Shown here: one piece after another, positions 16,849 through 26,939 of the stretch
How positions within the stretch are numbered: the stretch's first letter is position 1
Layout of the letters: each line of letters starts with the position of its first letter
Source of the DNA: an uncultured Acidimicrobiales bacterium
Lineage (GTDB): Bacteria; Actinomycetota; Acidimicrobiia; Acidimicrobiales; SHLQ01
Length of the DNA: 44,758 nt
Reading direction: 5' to 3'
Assembly: GCA_938041035.1 (NCBI GenBank)
Contig: CALHYX010000076.1
Span: 1-44,758, forward strand
Position numbers and translations under genes: made by a program
Notes under the pieces: generated by a model
Database searches by the model: none
Told to the model about the DNA's origin: nothing
Seen by the model: only the letters and a program-made list of their open reading frames with translations

Positions 16849-18051
16849 CTACTCGCCGCCCTCGTTCAGGGTCACCGTCTCCGGACTGAAGCCACTGCCC
16901 GTGACATCGACGCCGTCCGCCTCGAGCGCGGACACCGCTTCCTCGGCGATATCGCTGCGGAAGGACCCGTCGGCCGGCGGGCCGGTGAGAATCGACTCGC
17001 TGACCGCCACCTCGATGGTCTGGTCCCACAGGCCTGGATCCATCACGCCGGCGCCCAGCGTCGATGGCCAGATCAACTTGTTGACCTCGTTGAGCTGCCA
17101 GGCCTGGTGCGAGGCACCCAACGTCGACCCGTTGTCGAGCACGATGTCGACGCAGGCTTCAAAGTTGTCGCGGCAGTAGATCCAACCCATGAGCGAGCCC
17201 TGCACGAATTTGACCGCGGTGTCGCGGTACTCCGCATCACTTTCGAGCCGATCGGCGTCGGCCCAGATGGCGTCCTGGAGCATGGCGGTGCCCTGCTCGT
17301 TCCAGTCGATCACCGTCAGGTCATCGGCGGTATAGAGCTCTCCGGTGTCCGGGTTCACCGTCTCCAGGACCTGGGCGTACTCGTTGTAGGTCATCGCCTG
17401 AGCGGCATCGATCTCACCGCTGAGCAGCGCCAACATGTCGAAGTTCTGCTGTACCAGGGTGATGTCGCTGTCCGGGTCGACACCCGCGCTGCGCATGCCG
17501 GCGAGCAGTTCGAATTCGTTGCCGAACCCCCAGCTACCGACGTTCTTACCAGCGAGATCGGCCGGACCGGAGATACCCGAGTCGGCGAAGCTCACCTGCA
17601 GCGTGCCGCTGCGCTGGAAGACCTGGCCGACATTGGTGATGCTGGCACCCTCTTCGACGCTCACCAGCGCCTTGGGCACCCACGAGATGGCGAAGTCGGC
17701 GCCACCGGAGTCGAGCACGGTCTGGGGCACGATGTCGACACCACCTTCAAGAATCGTCACATCGAGACCGAGGTCGCTGAAGAACCCCTGGTCGACCGCG
17801 GCGTAGTAGCCGGCGAACTGGGCCTGGGTGAACCATTGGAGCTGAAGCGTCACCGGCGTGAGTTCACCACCGCCTCCGCCGTCGTCACCGCTCGAATCGT
17901 CTGCGGATTCGTCGGCCGATGCGTCCGCGGCATCATCGGATCCGGCCGAGTCGTCACCGTCACCGCTCGATCCACAGGCGGTGGCGAGCAGGCTGAGCGC
18001 AAAGATCGCGATCAGGAGCCGCCGCCAGGCTGATGTTGGTCTCGTGGTCAT
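16849..18051 (-). CDS. ABC transporter substrate-binding lipoprotein, NMT1/THI5-like
   Basis: A 400-residue lipoprotein. The signal ends in LLATAC (Cys26), then an acidic Asp/Ser/Gly linker runs to about residue 62. The NMT1-type domain begins with LQLQWFTQAQFAGYYAA, the hallmark of pyrimidine/thiamine-precursor and nitrogen-compound binders. It should deliver a small heterocycle or its breakdown product to the two permeases encoded just upstream. It is the last gene of the operon. In this context uracil, dihydropyrimidine or a related ring is the likely ligand (inference). Confidence 0.88.
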   Translation of the reverse strand: MTTRPTSAWRRLLIAIFALSLLATACGSSGDGDDSAGSDDAADASADESADDSSGDDGGGGGELTPVTLQLQWFTQAQFAGYYAAVDQGFFSDLGLDVTILEGGVDIVPQTVLDSGGADFAISWVPKALVSVEEGASITNVGQVFQRSGTLQVSFADSGISGPADLAGKNVGSWGFGNEFELLAGMRSAGVDPDSDITLVQQNFDMLALLSGEIDAAQAMTYNEYAQVLETVNPDTGELYTADDLTVIDWNEQGTAMLQDAIWADADRLESDAEYRDTAVKFVQGSLMGWIYCRDNFEACVDIVLDNGSTLGASHQAWQLNEVNKLIWPSTLGAGVMDPGLWDQTIEVAVSESILTGPPADGSFRSDIAEEAVSALEADGVDVTGSGFSPETVTLNEGGE

Positions 18052-18107
18052 GTCGTTTCCCTCCGTTGGTTTTCGTGAACCGTGTGTAGCTGTGCATTCC
18101 GCCGGGG

Positions 18108-18887
18108 TCAGCTGTCTCCCCGAAGGTCTCGTTGCCAGGGCATGGCCAGGTATTCGAGTGCCGATGCCAGACCGAACAGGCTCAGCCCGAGCATGCTGCC
18201 GGCGACCACCGCGGCCCAGGCGTCATCGAACCGGGTACTGCTGGCGTTCTGGATGATGAGCGGGCCGAGGGCGTCGACTCGACCACCGAAGTACTCCGCG
18301 ACGATGGCGGCGATCACCGCGACCGACGAGACCAGCTTGAGCGCGGTGAAGAAGAACGGGAGCGCATTCGGGATGCGGACCTCCTTGGTGATGGTCCACT
18401 CGCTGGCCGCGTAGGACCGCATCAGCTCGATCTGATCGCTCTCGACTTCGGTGAGACCTCGCGCGGTGTTGACGAAGATCGGGAAGAACACCAGGACCAT
18501 CACGACCGCCTGGTTCGAACGGGCCGACGTGATCCCGTACCAGGCATTGAAGATCGGAGCGAGGGCGATGATGGGGATGGCGTTGATGGCGGCCGCCAGC
18601 GGGGTGATGGTGTCGTTGGCGGCGCGGAAACGAGTGACCAGCAGCGCGGCGATCACTCCGAAGATCACCCCCGCGATCAACCCGCTGATGACGATGTAGC
18701 CGGTGTTTCGGGTGGCCTCCCAAACATCGGCGAAGGTGGCAAAGAACGAGGCCACGATCGCCGAGGGCGCAGGCAGGATGAAGAAATCGGGGTTGGTGAT
18801 CCGCAGCGCCGCCTCCCACACCCCCGCGATGAGCAGGCCAGCGATAGCCGGCGCGGACCAGTTCTGTGTGCGGTGCAGAAAGCTCAT
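18108..18887 (-). CDS. ABC transporter permease
   Basis: A 259-residue BPD_transp_1 permease with six hydrophobic segments. The EAA-like loop is ELMRSYAASEWTITKEVRIPNALPFFFTALK (split here at SEWTI), and the end is the usual ALEYLAMPWQR. It pairs with the other permease (19660-20622) as a heterodimer around the shared ATPase. Its ATG overlaps the ATPase stop (ATGA), giving translational coupling. Confidence 0.92.
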   Translation of the reverse strand: MSFLHRTQNWSAPAIAGLLIAGVWEAALRITNPDFFILPAPSAIVASFFATFADVWEATRNTGYIVISGLIAGVIFGVIAALLVTRFRAANDTITPLAAAINAIPIIALAPIFNAWYGITSARSNQAVVMVLVFFPIFVNTARGLTEVESDQIELMRSYAASEWTITKEVRIPNALPFFFTALKLVSSVAVIAAIVAEYFGGRVDALGPLIIQNASSTRFDDAWAAVVAGSMLGLSLFGLASALEYLAMPWQRDLRGDS

Positions 18888-19663
18888 CCGGCACTGTCCT
18901 CAACGCTGCGGAGCGCTTCGCGAACCTCGGTTACCAGCTTGAAGAACGCGGGATCCTGCCGAGTGTCGTCATCGCGATCGCCCAGGTCGACCCGGATCTC
19001 GGTGGCGATACGCCCGGGCCGGGGCGACATCACGATGACTCGCGTCGACAAGAACACCGCCTCGGGGATGCTGTGGGTCACGAATACCACCGTGGTGTCG
19101 GTCGACCGCCAGATGCGCAACAGCTCGGCCTGCATGTGTTCGCGCGTCATCTCGTCGAGCGCGCCGAACGGCTCGTCCATCAGCAGCAGCGACGGCTCAA
19201 ACGACAGGGCCCGGGCGATGGCCACCCGTTGCTGCATACCGCCGGACAGCTCGGCTGGCCGGTGGTCGCCGAACTCGTCGAGCTGCACCAGCCGTAGCAT
19301 TTCGGTCGCCCGCCGGGCTCGGTCGGCCTTTTTCCAGCCCATGAGTTCGAGCGGCAGTTCGATGTTCTTGGCCACGGTCCGCCAATCGAACAGGCCCGCC
19401 TTTTGAAAGGCCATCCCGTAGTCCTGGTCGACCCTCGCCTGCTCGGCGCTCTTTCCCGCAACCGTGATCGACCCCTCGGTGGCGTCGGTGAGGGCGGCGA
19501 TGCACCGCAGCAGGGTGCTCTTGCCACAGCCGGACGGACCGATGAGCGACACGAACTCGTTCGCCTCGATGGCGAGGGTGATATGCGACAGCGCCTGCAC
19601 TTCGTTGGGGCGTCCGGCGTTGAAGAGCTTGGAGACCCCGGCGACCTCGACGCGGCTGCTCAT
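18884..19663 (-). CDS. ABC transporter ATP-binding protein
   Basis: A 259-residue SsuB/TauB-like ATPase. Walker A is GPSGCGKST (42-50), the signature is LSGGMQQR (139-146), Walker B is LLLMDEPF (159-166) and the switch His is His197. The start at ATG 19663 overlaps the stop of the first permease gene (ATGA). A longer open frame upstream is a shadow. It energises import by the adjacent permeases. Confidence 0.94.
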   Translation of the reverse strand: MSSRVEVAGVSKLFNAGRPNEVQALSHITLAIEANEFVSLIGPSGCGKSTLLRCIAALTDATEGSITVAGKSAEQARVDQDYGMAFQKAGLFDWRTVAKNIELPLELMGWKKADRARRATEMLRLVQLDEFGDHRPAELSGGMQQRVAIARALSFEPSLLLMDEPFGALDEMTREHMQAELLRIWRSTDTTVVFVTHSIPEAVFLSTRVIVMSPRPGRIATEIRVDLGDRDDDTRQDPAFFKLVTEVREALRSVEDSAG

Positions 19664-20622
19664 GGCGCCGTCGTCCCCTGGCGCGAGGCGAGCGTGAGCC
19701 GTTCCAGAAGGGTGAGGACGACGATGATGGCGATGCCGAGAAGCGCGGCGCCGATCACCGCGTCGTACAGCCGTTCGGGACCGGTCGTGTAGCGGCTGGC
19801 GAAGTCGAGGATCAGGCGGCCGAGCCCGCCCTGCACGCCGGCCGAGATCTCCCCGACGATCGCCCCGACCACGCTCGCGGTGGCGGCGAGGCGAACGGCG
19901 GGAAACAGATACGGCAGCGCGGCCGGGAATCGGAGCTTGAACAGCGTGGCGGTCCAGCTCGCGGCGTAGCTGTTCATCAACTCGAGATCGTCGGGAGCCG
20001 GCGACTGCAGTCCGCGCAAGCCGTTGATGGCGACGGGAAAGAAGCTGAGGTACACGGCGATGACCGACACCGACATCCAGTCGGCCCAGGCGAACGGCAA
20101 AAAGCCGAAGTTGTTCCGCCCCCAGATCACCACGATCGGCGCGACGGCGATCAGTGGGATGGTCTGGCTCACGACCACCCAGGGCAGTAATCCCCGCTCG
20201 AGGCGCCGAGACCGCAACAACGCAACGGCGACCGCCAGACCGAGCACGATGCCGCCGAGCAGCCCGACCACGGTTTCGCGCAGCGTGAACAGCGCGGCGT
20301 CGAGGATGAAGAGCGCCAGCGGCCGATCGCTGTTGCGTTGCAGCGGCTCGCCGAACTCGGTGATGATGTCCAAAGCCGGCGGCATCCGGAGATCGTCGGT
20401 GGCGGGCAGGAACGAGCCGACGACGGGCCAATCGGTCTGGGCATCATCGATCGACGTCCCGAACGCCTTGTAGCCGGAGTAACCGAGCCCGAGTACAACG
20501 ATGAAGGCGACGAAGATCACCGCGCTGCGCACGGCGCGGGAGGTGGCCTCGCGTCGTTCGAACGCTCGTTGTTCGTCGGCCAGCCGTTGACGGCGGGCCA
20601 GGGCGTCGCTCGCTCCGGTCAT
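19660..20622 (-). CDS. ABC transporter permease, long N-terminus
   Basis: A 320-residue permease. A charged cytosolic head of about 30 residues precedes the first helix, and a periplasmic segment of about 60 residues (DDAQTDWPVVGSFLPATDD) precedes the core. The EAA-like loop is ELMNSYAASWTATLFKLRFP. Such two-permease, one-ATPase sets with an NMT1 binder are typical of heterocycle importers. Start and stop overlap both neighbours as ATGA. Confidence 0.9.
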   Translation of the reverse strand: MTGASDALARRQRLADEQRAFERREATSRAVRSAVIFVAFIVVLGLGYSGYKAFGTSIDDAQTDWPVVGSFLPATDDLRMPPALDIITEFGEPLQRNSDRPLALFILDAALFTLRETVVGLLGGIVLGLAVAVALLRSRRLERGLLPWVVVSQTIPLIAVAPIVVIWGRNNFGFLPFAWADWMSVSVIAVYLSFFPVAINGLRGLQSPAPDDLELMNSYAASWTATLFKLRFPAALPYLFPAVRLAATASVVGAIVGEISAGVQGGLGRLILDFASRYTTGPERLYDAVIGAALLGIAIIVVLTLLERLTLASRQGTTAP

Positions 20623-21641
20623 GCAGCCGCCCGGAACCGCGGAATCACGCGTTGGCCGTAGGCGGCGAGGGTCTCGTCCTTGCCATCGTGCTGGAGATAG
20701 ATGGCGAACTGGTCGACGCCGAGGGCGCGCAGTTCGTGCAGTCGTTCGAGGTGCTGGTCGGTGGTGCCGAGAATGCAGAACCGGTCGATGATCTCGTCGC
20801 TCACGAAGTCGACGTGGGTACTGGTGGCCTTGCCGTGTTCGGCGTAGTCATAGCCCTTGCGTTCGCGGACGTAGTCCATCAACACCGCGGGCACGAGATC
20901 GGTGTCGGAGCCGTAGCGCTCGACCAGATCGGCCACGTGGTTGCCGACCATCCCGCCAAACCAGCGGACCTGGTCGCGCTGGTACGCAAGATTCGTCGGA
21001 CCCGATTCGTCACCGACGTAAGCCGGTGCGGCAACGCACATGTACAGCGATTCCGGGTCCCGGCCGGCATCGGACGCGGCGGTCTTGACCGCTTCGATCG
21101 TCCATTGGGCAATCTGCGGGTCGGCGAGTTGGAGGATGAACCCGTCACAGGTTTCACCGATCATCTTCAGCGCTCGGGGGCCGTAGCCGGCTCCGAGAAT
21201 CGGCAGTTTCGACCCCTGTGACCAGGGAAACTGCAGCGTCTGGTCCCGGTACACGGCCTCTCGGCCCTCGGCGAGGTCTTTGATCACGCGCACCGACTCG
21301 GCCATCGAGTCGAGCTTGTAGGGCTTGCGCCCGATCACCCGCAGTGCGGAGTCGCCCCGGCCGATACCGACGATCGTGCGATCGCCGTACATGTCGTTCA
21401 ACGTTGCGTGCAGCGACGCGAGTACCGTCCAGTCGCGCGTTCCCGGATTGGTGACCATGGGCCCGACGACGATGCGATTCGTCCGGCTCAGCATCTCGCT
21501 GTAGATGACGTAGGGCTCCTGCCACAGCACATGGCTGTCGAAGGTCCACGCGTGGCTGAACCCATAGCTCTCCGCTCGCACCGTGAGATCGACCGTGCGC
21601 GAGGCGGGCGGGTCGGTCTGCAGAACGATTCCAAAGTCCAT
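20619..21641 (-). CDS. LLM-class (F420-type) oxidoreductase in the pyrimidine operon
   Basis: A 340-residue luciferase-like TIM barrel that begins MDFGIVLQTDPPA. VGIGRGDSALR follows the pattern of F420-dependent members, close to the CPS_4043-type family (TIGR03842) as I remember it. I prefer ATG 21641 over 21647 because GAGG lies six bases before the former and abuts the latter. It sits between the dehydrogenase and permease genes, and its stop overlaps the permease start (ATGA). No dihydropyrimidine dehydrogenase is present, so it may carry out the ring reduction (inference). A RutA-like ring-opening oxygenase is less likely because dihydropyrimidinase is present. Confidence 0.85.
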   Translation of the reverse strand: MDFGIVLQTDPPASRTVDLTVRAESYGFSHAWTFDSHVLWQEPYVIYSEMLSRTNRIVVGPMVTNPGTRDWTVLASLHATLNDMYGDRTIVGIGRGDSALRVIGRKPYKLDSMAESVRVIKDLAEGREAVYRDQTLQFPWSQGSKLPILGAGYGPRALKMIGETCDGFILQLADPQIAQWTIEAVKTAASDAGRDPESLYMCVAAPAYVGDESGPTNLAYQRDQVRWFGGMVGNHVADLVERYGSDTDLVPAVLMDYVRERKGYDYAEHGKATSTHVDFVSDEIIDRFCILGTTDQHLERLHELRALGVDQFAIYLQHDGKDETLAAYGQRVIPRFRAAA

Positions 21642-21683
21642 GGTCATCCTCGAGAGTTGTTGGAGTCCGCCGGGTCGGCGGGG

Positions 21684-23174
<1,491 letters not shown>

Positions 23175-23242
23175 TTGTTCTCCATGGTTTCGGCGCTCAC
23201 ACGCTCGCCTGCGGATGTTTCACGCCGGTTTCGGTGGTGTTC

Positions 23243-24649
23243 CTACACGAGGTACTGCGACAGGCCGCGACGCAGGTAGGCGCCGTCGCCCTTGGTTCCG
23301 TGGTAGTCACCGTCGGCGATGATGACCTTGCCCTTGGAGATCACCGTGTCGACGCCGCCGTCGATCTCGATGCCCTCGTAGGCGGAGTAGTCGGTGTTCA
23401 TATGCGCCGTCTTGTGGCTGATCGTGTGTTTGGCCTTTGGGTCGAAAACCACGATGTCGGCGTCGGCTCCCGGCGCGATCACGCCCTTTTGGCCATAGAG
23501 CCCGAACATGCGCGCCGGCGTGGTGGAACAGGTTTCGACCCAGCGGGGAAGGGTGAGCTCGCCCATCACGACGCCCTGGTAGATGAGCTCCATGCGGTGT
23601 TCGACGCCGGGGATGCCGTTGGGGATCGCCCGGAAGTCCTCGAGACCGAGCTCCTTTTGGTCCTTCATGCAGAACGGGCAGTGATCGGTACTCACGACCG
23701 CCAGATCGTTGGTGCGAAGACCCTGCCAGAGGTCGGCGTGGTGGTGATGATGTTTGGTGCGCAACGGCGGCGAGGCCACGTACTTGGCGCCCTCGAATCC
23801 AGGAGCTCCGAGGTGGTCTTCGAGGTTGAGGTAGAGGTACTGCGGGCAGGTCTCGGCGAAGACGTTGCGCCCCTCGTTGCGGGCCCGGGCGACCGCTTCG
23901 AGCGCCTCGGATGCGGACAGATGCACGAAGTACACGGGTGCCCCCGCGACCAGCGCCAGCTGAATGGCCCGGTTGGTCGCCTCGCCCTCGAAGGCGGGGT
24001 GGCGCACGATGCCGTGGTACTTCGGATCGGTCTGGCCGCGGGCGACGGCCTGTTCGGCGAGCACATCGATGGCGATGCCGTTTTCGGCGTGCATACAGAT
24101 CATGGCGCCGTTCTCCGATGCCTTCTGCATGGCGCGCAGGATCTGACCGTCGTCGCTGTAGAACACGCCGGGATAGGCCATGAACAGCTTGAAGCTGGTG
24201 ATGCCCTCATCGACGAGGGTGTCCATCTCCTTCAACGCGGCATCGTCGATGCCGCCCAGGATCATGTGAAACGCGTAATCGATGGCGCACTGGCCTTCGG
24301 CTTTGGCGAACCAGCGGTCGAGGCATTCGCGCACGTTCTCGCCGTAGGTCTGTACGGCGAAGTCGATGATCGTCGTCGTGCCACCGTGGGCCGCGGCGAT
24401 GGTTCCCGTTTCGAACGTGTCGCTGGCGAAGGTGCCGCCGAACGGCAACTCCATGTGGGTGTGGACGTCGATTCCACCCGGCACGACGTATTTGCCGGCC
24501 GCATCGATGACGGTGTCGGCCGAAATCTCACCGAGGGCGTCGGTGCCGGTTTCGTACATCGCCACGATTTTGTTATCGACGCACAACACGTCGTGTTCGG
24601 TGATACCGGTCGCCGAGATGACCGACCCGTTCTTGACCAGAGTGCGCAT
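23243..24649 (-). CDS. hydA: Dihydropyrimidinase
   Basis: A 468-residue cyclic amidohydrolase. The metal ligands are HTH (His63, His65), Lys154 in TSFKLFMAYP (expected to be carboxylated), His187 in MHAEN, His243 in VHLSA and Asp322 in STDHCPF. It opens dihydrouracil or dihydrothymine to the N-carbamoyl amino acid. The PGVEHRMEL segment also fits the family. An unusual run of five His (residues 300-304, KHHHHH) lies in a surface loop. Start ATG 24649. Hydantoin substrates remain possible, but the operon argues for pyrimidines. Confidence 0.94.
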   Translation of the reverse strand: MRTLVKNGSVISATGITEHDVLCVDNKIVAMYETGTDALGEISADTVIDAAGKYVVPGGIDVHTHMELPFGGTFASDTFETGTIAAAHGGTTTIIDFAVQTYGENVRECLDRWFAKAEGQCAIDYAFHMILGGIDDAALKEMDTLVDEGITSFKLFMAYPGVFYSDDGQILRAMQKASENGAMICMHAENGIAIDVLAEQAVARGQTDPKYHGIVRHPAFEGEATNRAIQLALVAGAPVYFVHLSASEALEAVARARNEGRNVFAETCPQYLYLNLEDHLGAPGFEGAKYVASPPLRTKHHHHHADLWQGLRTNDLAVVSTDHCPFCMKDQKELGLEDFRAIPNGIPGVEHRMELIYQGVVMGELTLPRWVETCSTTPARMFGLYGQKGVIAPGADADIVVFDPKAKHTISHKTAHMNTDYSAYEGIEIDGGVDTVISKGKVIIADGDYHGTKGDGAYLRRGLSQYLV

Positions 24650-24698
24650 GTGCTTATTCCCCCGTGTTGACGTCGTTGCTGCTTGTTCGTGGTGCCGC

Positions 24699-25991
24699 TC
24701 AGGCGTAGCTGGCGGCGATGGCTTCGGTGAAGATGTCGCTCGCCTCGTCGATCTCCTCGGCGCTCACCGACAGCGGTGGAGCGACCCGAATGACGTTGCC
24801 GTACAGACCACCCTTGCCGACGAGCAGCCCCCGGTCACGACAGTTCTGCAAGATGCTGGTGGCCGCCCCCGGCGCTGGTTCGATGCTGCCCGGTTGCACG
24901 GTCTCGATGGCGAGCATCAGCCCGCGGCCGCGCAGCTCGGCAATACCGTCGTTGGCATCGACCACCGGCTGCATGCGGGCGTGGAACTGCTCGCCGCGGG
25001 CGAGCGAGTTGGCCTGCAGGTCGTTGTCCAACAGGTACTTCAGGTTGGCGAGCGCTCCCGCGGAGTTCAGCGGGTTGCCGCCGAAGGTGCTGAAGTGCAC
25101 GCCGGGCATCGAGTTCATGATTTCGGCGCGGGCGACGACACCGGCGATCGCCAGACCGTTCCCGACGCCTTTGGCGAAGGTCAACATGTCCGGGATGATG
25201 TCGTGGGCCTGGTAGCCCCAGAAGTGCTCGCCGGTGCGACCCCAACCGGTCTGCACCTCATCGCTGATGAACAGGATGCCGTCGTTGTCGAGGGTCTTCT
25301 TCATCGAGCCGAAGAACCCGTCGGGCGGGGTGGTGAAACCACCGACCCCCTGGATTGGCTCAGCGATCAACGCAGCGACGTCGCCCGAGGTCATCATGTC
25401 GAGCACATCGGTGAGGTCCTGGAGACACGCCGCGGTGTAGGCGTCGTCGTCGAGGTCGCGGAACGGGCTGCGCAGCCGGTAGCCGCCCTGCACGAAGTTG
25501 ACCTGGAGCCCCGTGAGGCTGGTCGGCGACCAGGACTTGTGGCTCGTGACCGCGACGGTGCTGAACGAGCGGCCGTGGTAGCTGTTGCGCATGGCCAGGA
25601 TCTGGTTGCTGCGTCGATAGATCGTGGCCAGCATGAGCGCCGCATCGTTGGCCTCGCTGCCCGAGGGGGTGAAGAACACCCGGGCGTCCGGGATTCCCGA
25701 CAGCTCACACACCATCTCCGACAGCTCGATCAGCGGTTCGCTCAGATACAGCGTCGAGGTGTGCAGCACCTTGGCCGCCTGGGCCTGGATCGCTTCGACC
25801 ACCTCGGGTACGGCATGGCCGCACATCGTGGTCAGGACGCCACCGAAGAAGTCGAGGTAGCTGTTGCCTTCGAGATCCCACACCCGGCAACCCTCGCCCC
25901 GATCGATGGCGATGGGGTTGGTGTAGTAGGGGTTGAGCCACGACGGCATGACCGTCCGAGCGCGGGCGTGGAGGTCGTCGTGGACCCCCAT
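24699..25991 (-). CDS. Class III aminotransferase, beta-alanine/beta-aminoisobutyrate type
   Basis: A 430-residue fold-type I omega-aminotransferase similar to AGXT2-like enzymes. SGSEAND (111-117) binds phosphate, SDEVQTG holds Asp244 and TFAKGVGNG holds Lys274. It should convert beta-alanine and beta-aminoisobutyrate to their semialdehydes, using pyruvate or 2-oxoglutarate. The ATG at 25991 overlaps the stop of the beta-ureidopropionase gene (TAATG). That couples the second and third steps of the pathway. Confidence 0.9.
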   Translation of the reverse strand: MGVHDDLHARARTVMPSWLNPYYTNPIAIDRGEGCRVWDLEGNSYLDFFGGVLTTMCGHAVPEVVEAIQAQAAKVLHTSTLYLSEPLIELSEMVCELSGIPDARVFFTPSGSEANDAALMLATIYRRSNQILAMRNSYHGRSFSTVAVTSHKSWSPTSLTGLQVNFVQGGYRLRSPFRDLDDDAYTAACLQDLTDVLDMMTSGDVAALIAEPIQGVGGFTTPPDGFFGSMKKTLDNDGILFISDEVQTGWGRTGEHFWGYQAHDIIPDMLTFAKGVGNGLAIAGVVARAEIMNSMPGVHFSTFGGNPLNSAGALANLKYLLDNDLQANSLARGEQFHARMQPVVDANDGIAELRGRGLMLAIETVQPGSIEPAPGAATSILQNCRDRGLLVGKGGLYGNVIRVAPPLSVSAEEIDEASDIFTEAIAASYA

Positions 25992-26833
25992 TAGTCGGCC
26001 ACCAGGGGTCCGTACATGTCTGGGCGGCGGTCGCGATAGAACGCCCACTGGTTGCGGACCTCGGTGATGAGGTCGAGGTCGAGGTCGCGCACCAGGAGTT
26101 CTTCGTCCATGTCGCTGGCGGTGCCGTCGACGAACTGGCCACGGGGGTTGGCGAAGTAGGACGTGCCGTAGAAGTCGTTGTCGCCGAGGGGCTCGACGCC
26201 GACCCGGTTGATGGCGCCGACGAAGTACATGTTGGCCGCGGCGGAAGCGGTCTGCTCGAGCTGCCACAGGTAGGCGCTGAGCCCCCGACTGGTGGCCGAG
26301 GGGTTGAAGACGATCTCGGCGCCGGCCAGACCCAGGGCCCGCCAGCCCTCGGGGAAGTGGCGGTCGTAACAGATGTAGACGCCGACCTTGCCGACCGCGG
26401 TTTCAAAGATCGGATAGCCGAGGTTGCCGGGCCGGAAGTAGAACTTCTCCCAGAACCCCTTCACCTGGGGAATGTGGGTCTTGCGATACTTGCCGAGGTA
26501 GGTGCCGTCGGCATCGATCACGGCCGCGGTGTTGTAGAGCAGGCCCGCCTGTTCGAGCTCGTACATCGGGAGCACGAGCACCATGCCTAGTTCTTTGGCG
26601 AGGGCGGCGAAGCGTTGGGTGATAGGACCTTCCGGCACGGCCTCGGCGTATTCGTAGAACTGTTCGTCCTGCACCTGGCAGAAGTACGGACCGTAGAACA
26701 GCTCCTGGAAGCACATGACCTGCGTGCCCTGGGCGGCCGCGTCGCGCGCCGCCTGCTCATGAGCGTCGAGCATGGACTCTTTGTCGCCGGTCCATTTGAG
26801 CTGGACGATCGCGGACTTCACCACGTTGGCCAT
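25991..26833 (-). CDS. Beta-ureidopropionase (N-carbamoyl-beta-alanine amidohydrolase)
   Basis: A 280-residue nitrilase-superfamily enzyme with the Glu44 (CFQELFYGPYF), Lys118 (RKTHIPQ), Cys155 (GVYICYDRHFPE) triad. The FYGPYF and KFYFRPGN segments are typical of N-carbamoyl-beta-alanine and N-carbamoylputrescine hydrolases; context selects the former. It releases ammonia, CO2 and the beta-amino acid. It is the first gene of the operon, 107 bases from the divergent regulator. Confidence 0.92.
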   Translation of the reverse strand: MANVVKSAIVQLKWTGDKESMLDAHEQAARDAAAQGTQVMCFQELFYGPYFCQVQDEQFYEYAEAVPEGPITQRFAALAKELGMVLVLPMYELEQAGLLYNTAAVIDADGTYLGKYRKTHIPQVKGFWEKFYFRPGNLGYPIFETAVGKVGVYICYDRHFPEGWRALGLAGAEIVFNPSATSRGLSAYLWQLEQTASAAANMYFVGAINRVGVEPLGDNDFYGTSYFANPRGQFVDGTASDMDEELLVRDLDLDLITEVRNQWAFYRDRRPDMYGPLVAD

Positions 26834-26868
26834 GTTGATCTCCCCATGTTGGTCTTCCCCCGGGTTGG

Positions 26869-26883
26869 CTTCGAGACTCGAAG
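26869..26883. promoter_or_regulatory. 15-bp palindrome at the operon start site
   Basis: CTTCGAG-A-CTCGAAG is a perfect 7-bp inverted repeat around one base. It lies at the proposed -10 box and start site of the pyrimidine operon, a natural position for a repressor. Whether the divergent MocR protein binds here is not known. Confidence 0.45.
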
Positions 26884-26910
26884 TCTATGAACCGACAAAA
26901 CCTGACACAA
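26882..26910 (-). promoter_or_regulatory. Putative promoter of the pyrimidine operon
   Basis: TTGTGT (26910-26905) and TAGACT (26887-26882) are 17 bases apart on the minus strand, about 50-75 bases before the beta-ureidopropionase start. Both boxes match sigma70 consensus at four positions. A palindrome covers the -10 box. Confidence 0.45.
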
Positions 26911-26916
26911 GCGCTC

Positions 26917-26932
26917 TTTGTAGTGGTACAAA
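26917..26932. promoter_or_regulatory. Inverted repeat upstream of the MocR gene
   Basis: TTTGTA-GTGG-TACAAA is a perfect 6-bp inverted repeat with a 4-base spacer, flanked by C and (A)AG. It ends 7 bases before the regulator ATG and just behind the -35 box of the divergent operon, so one bound protein could control both. It is a candidate MocR operator. Confidence 0.45.
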
Positions 26933-26939
26933 AGCCCTG

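Noticed and set aside
23738..23752. His run as a cloning tag artefact
   Set aside because: It is internal to a conserved enzyme and flanked by normal family sequence.
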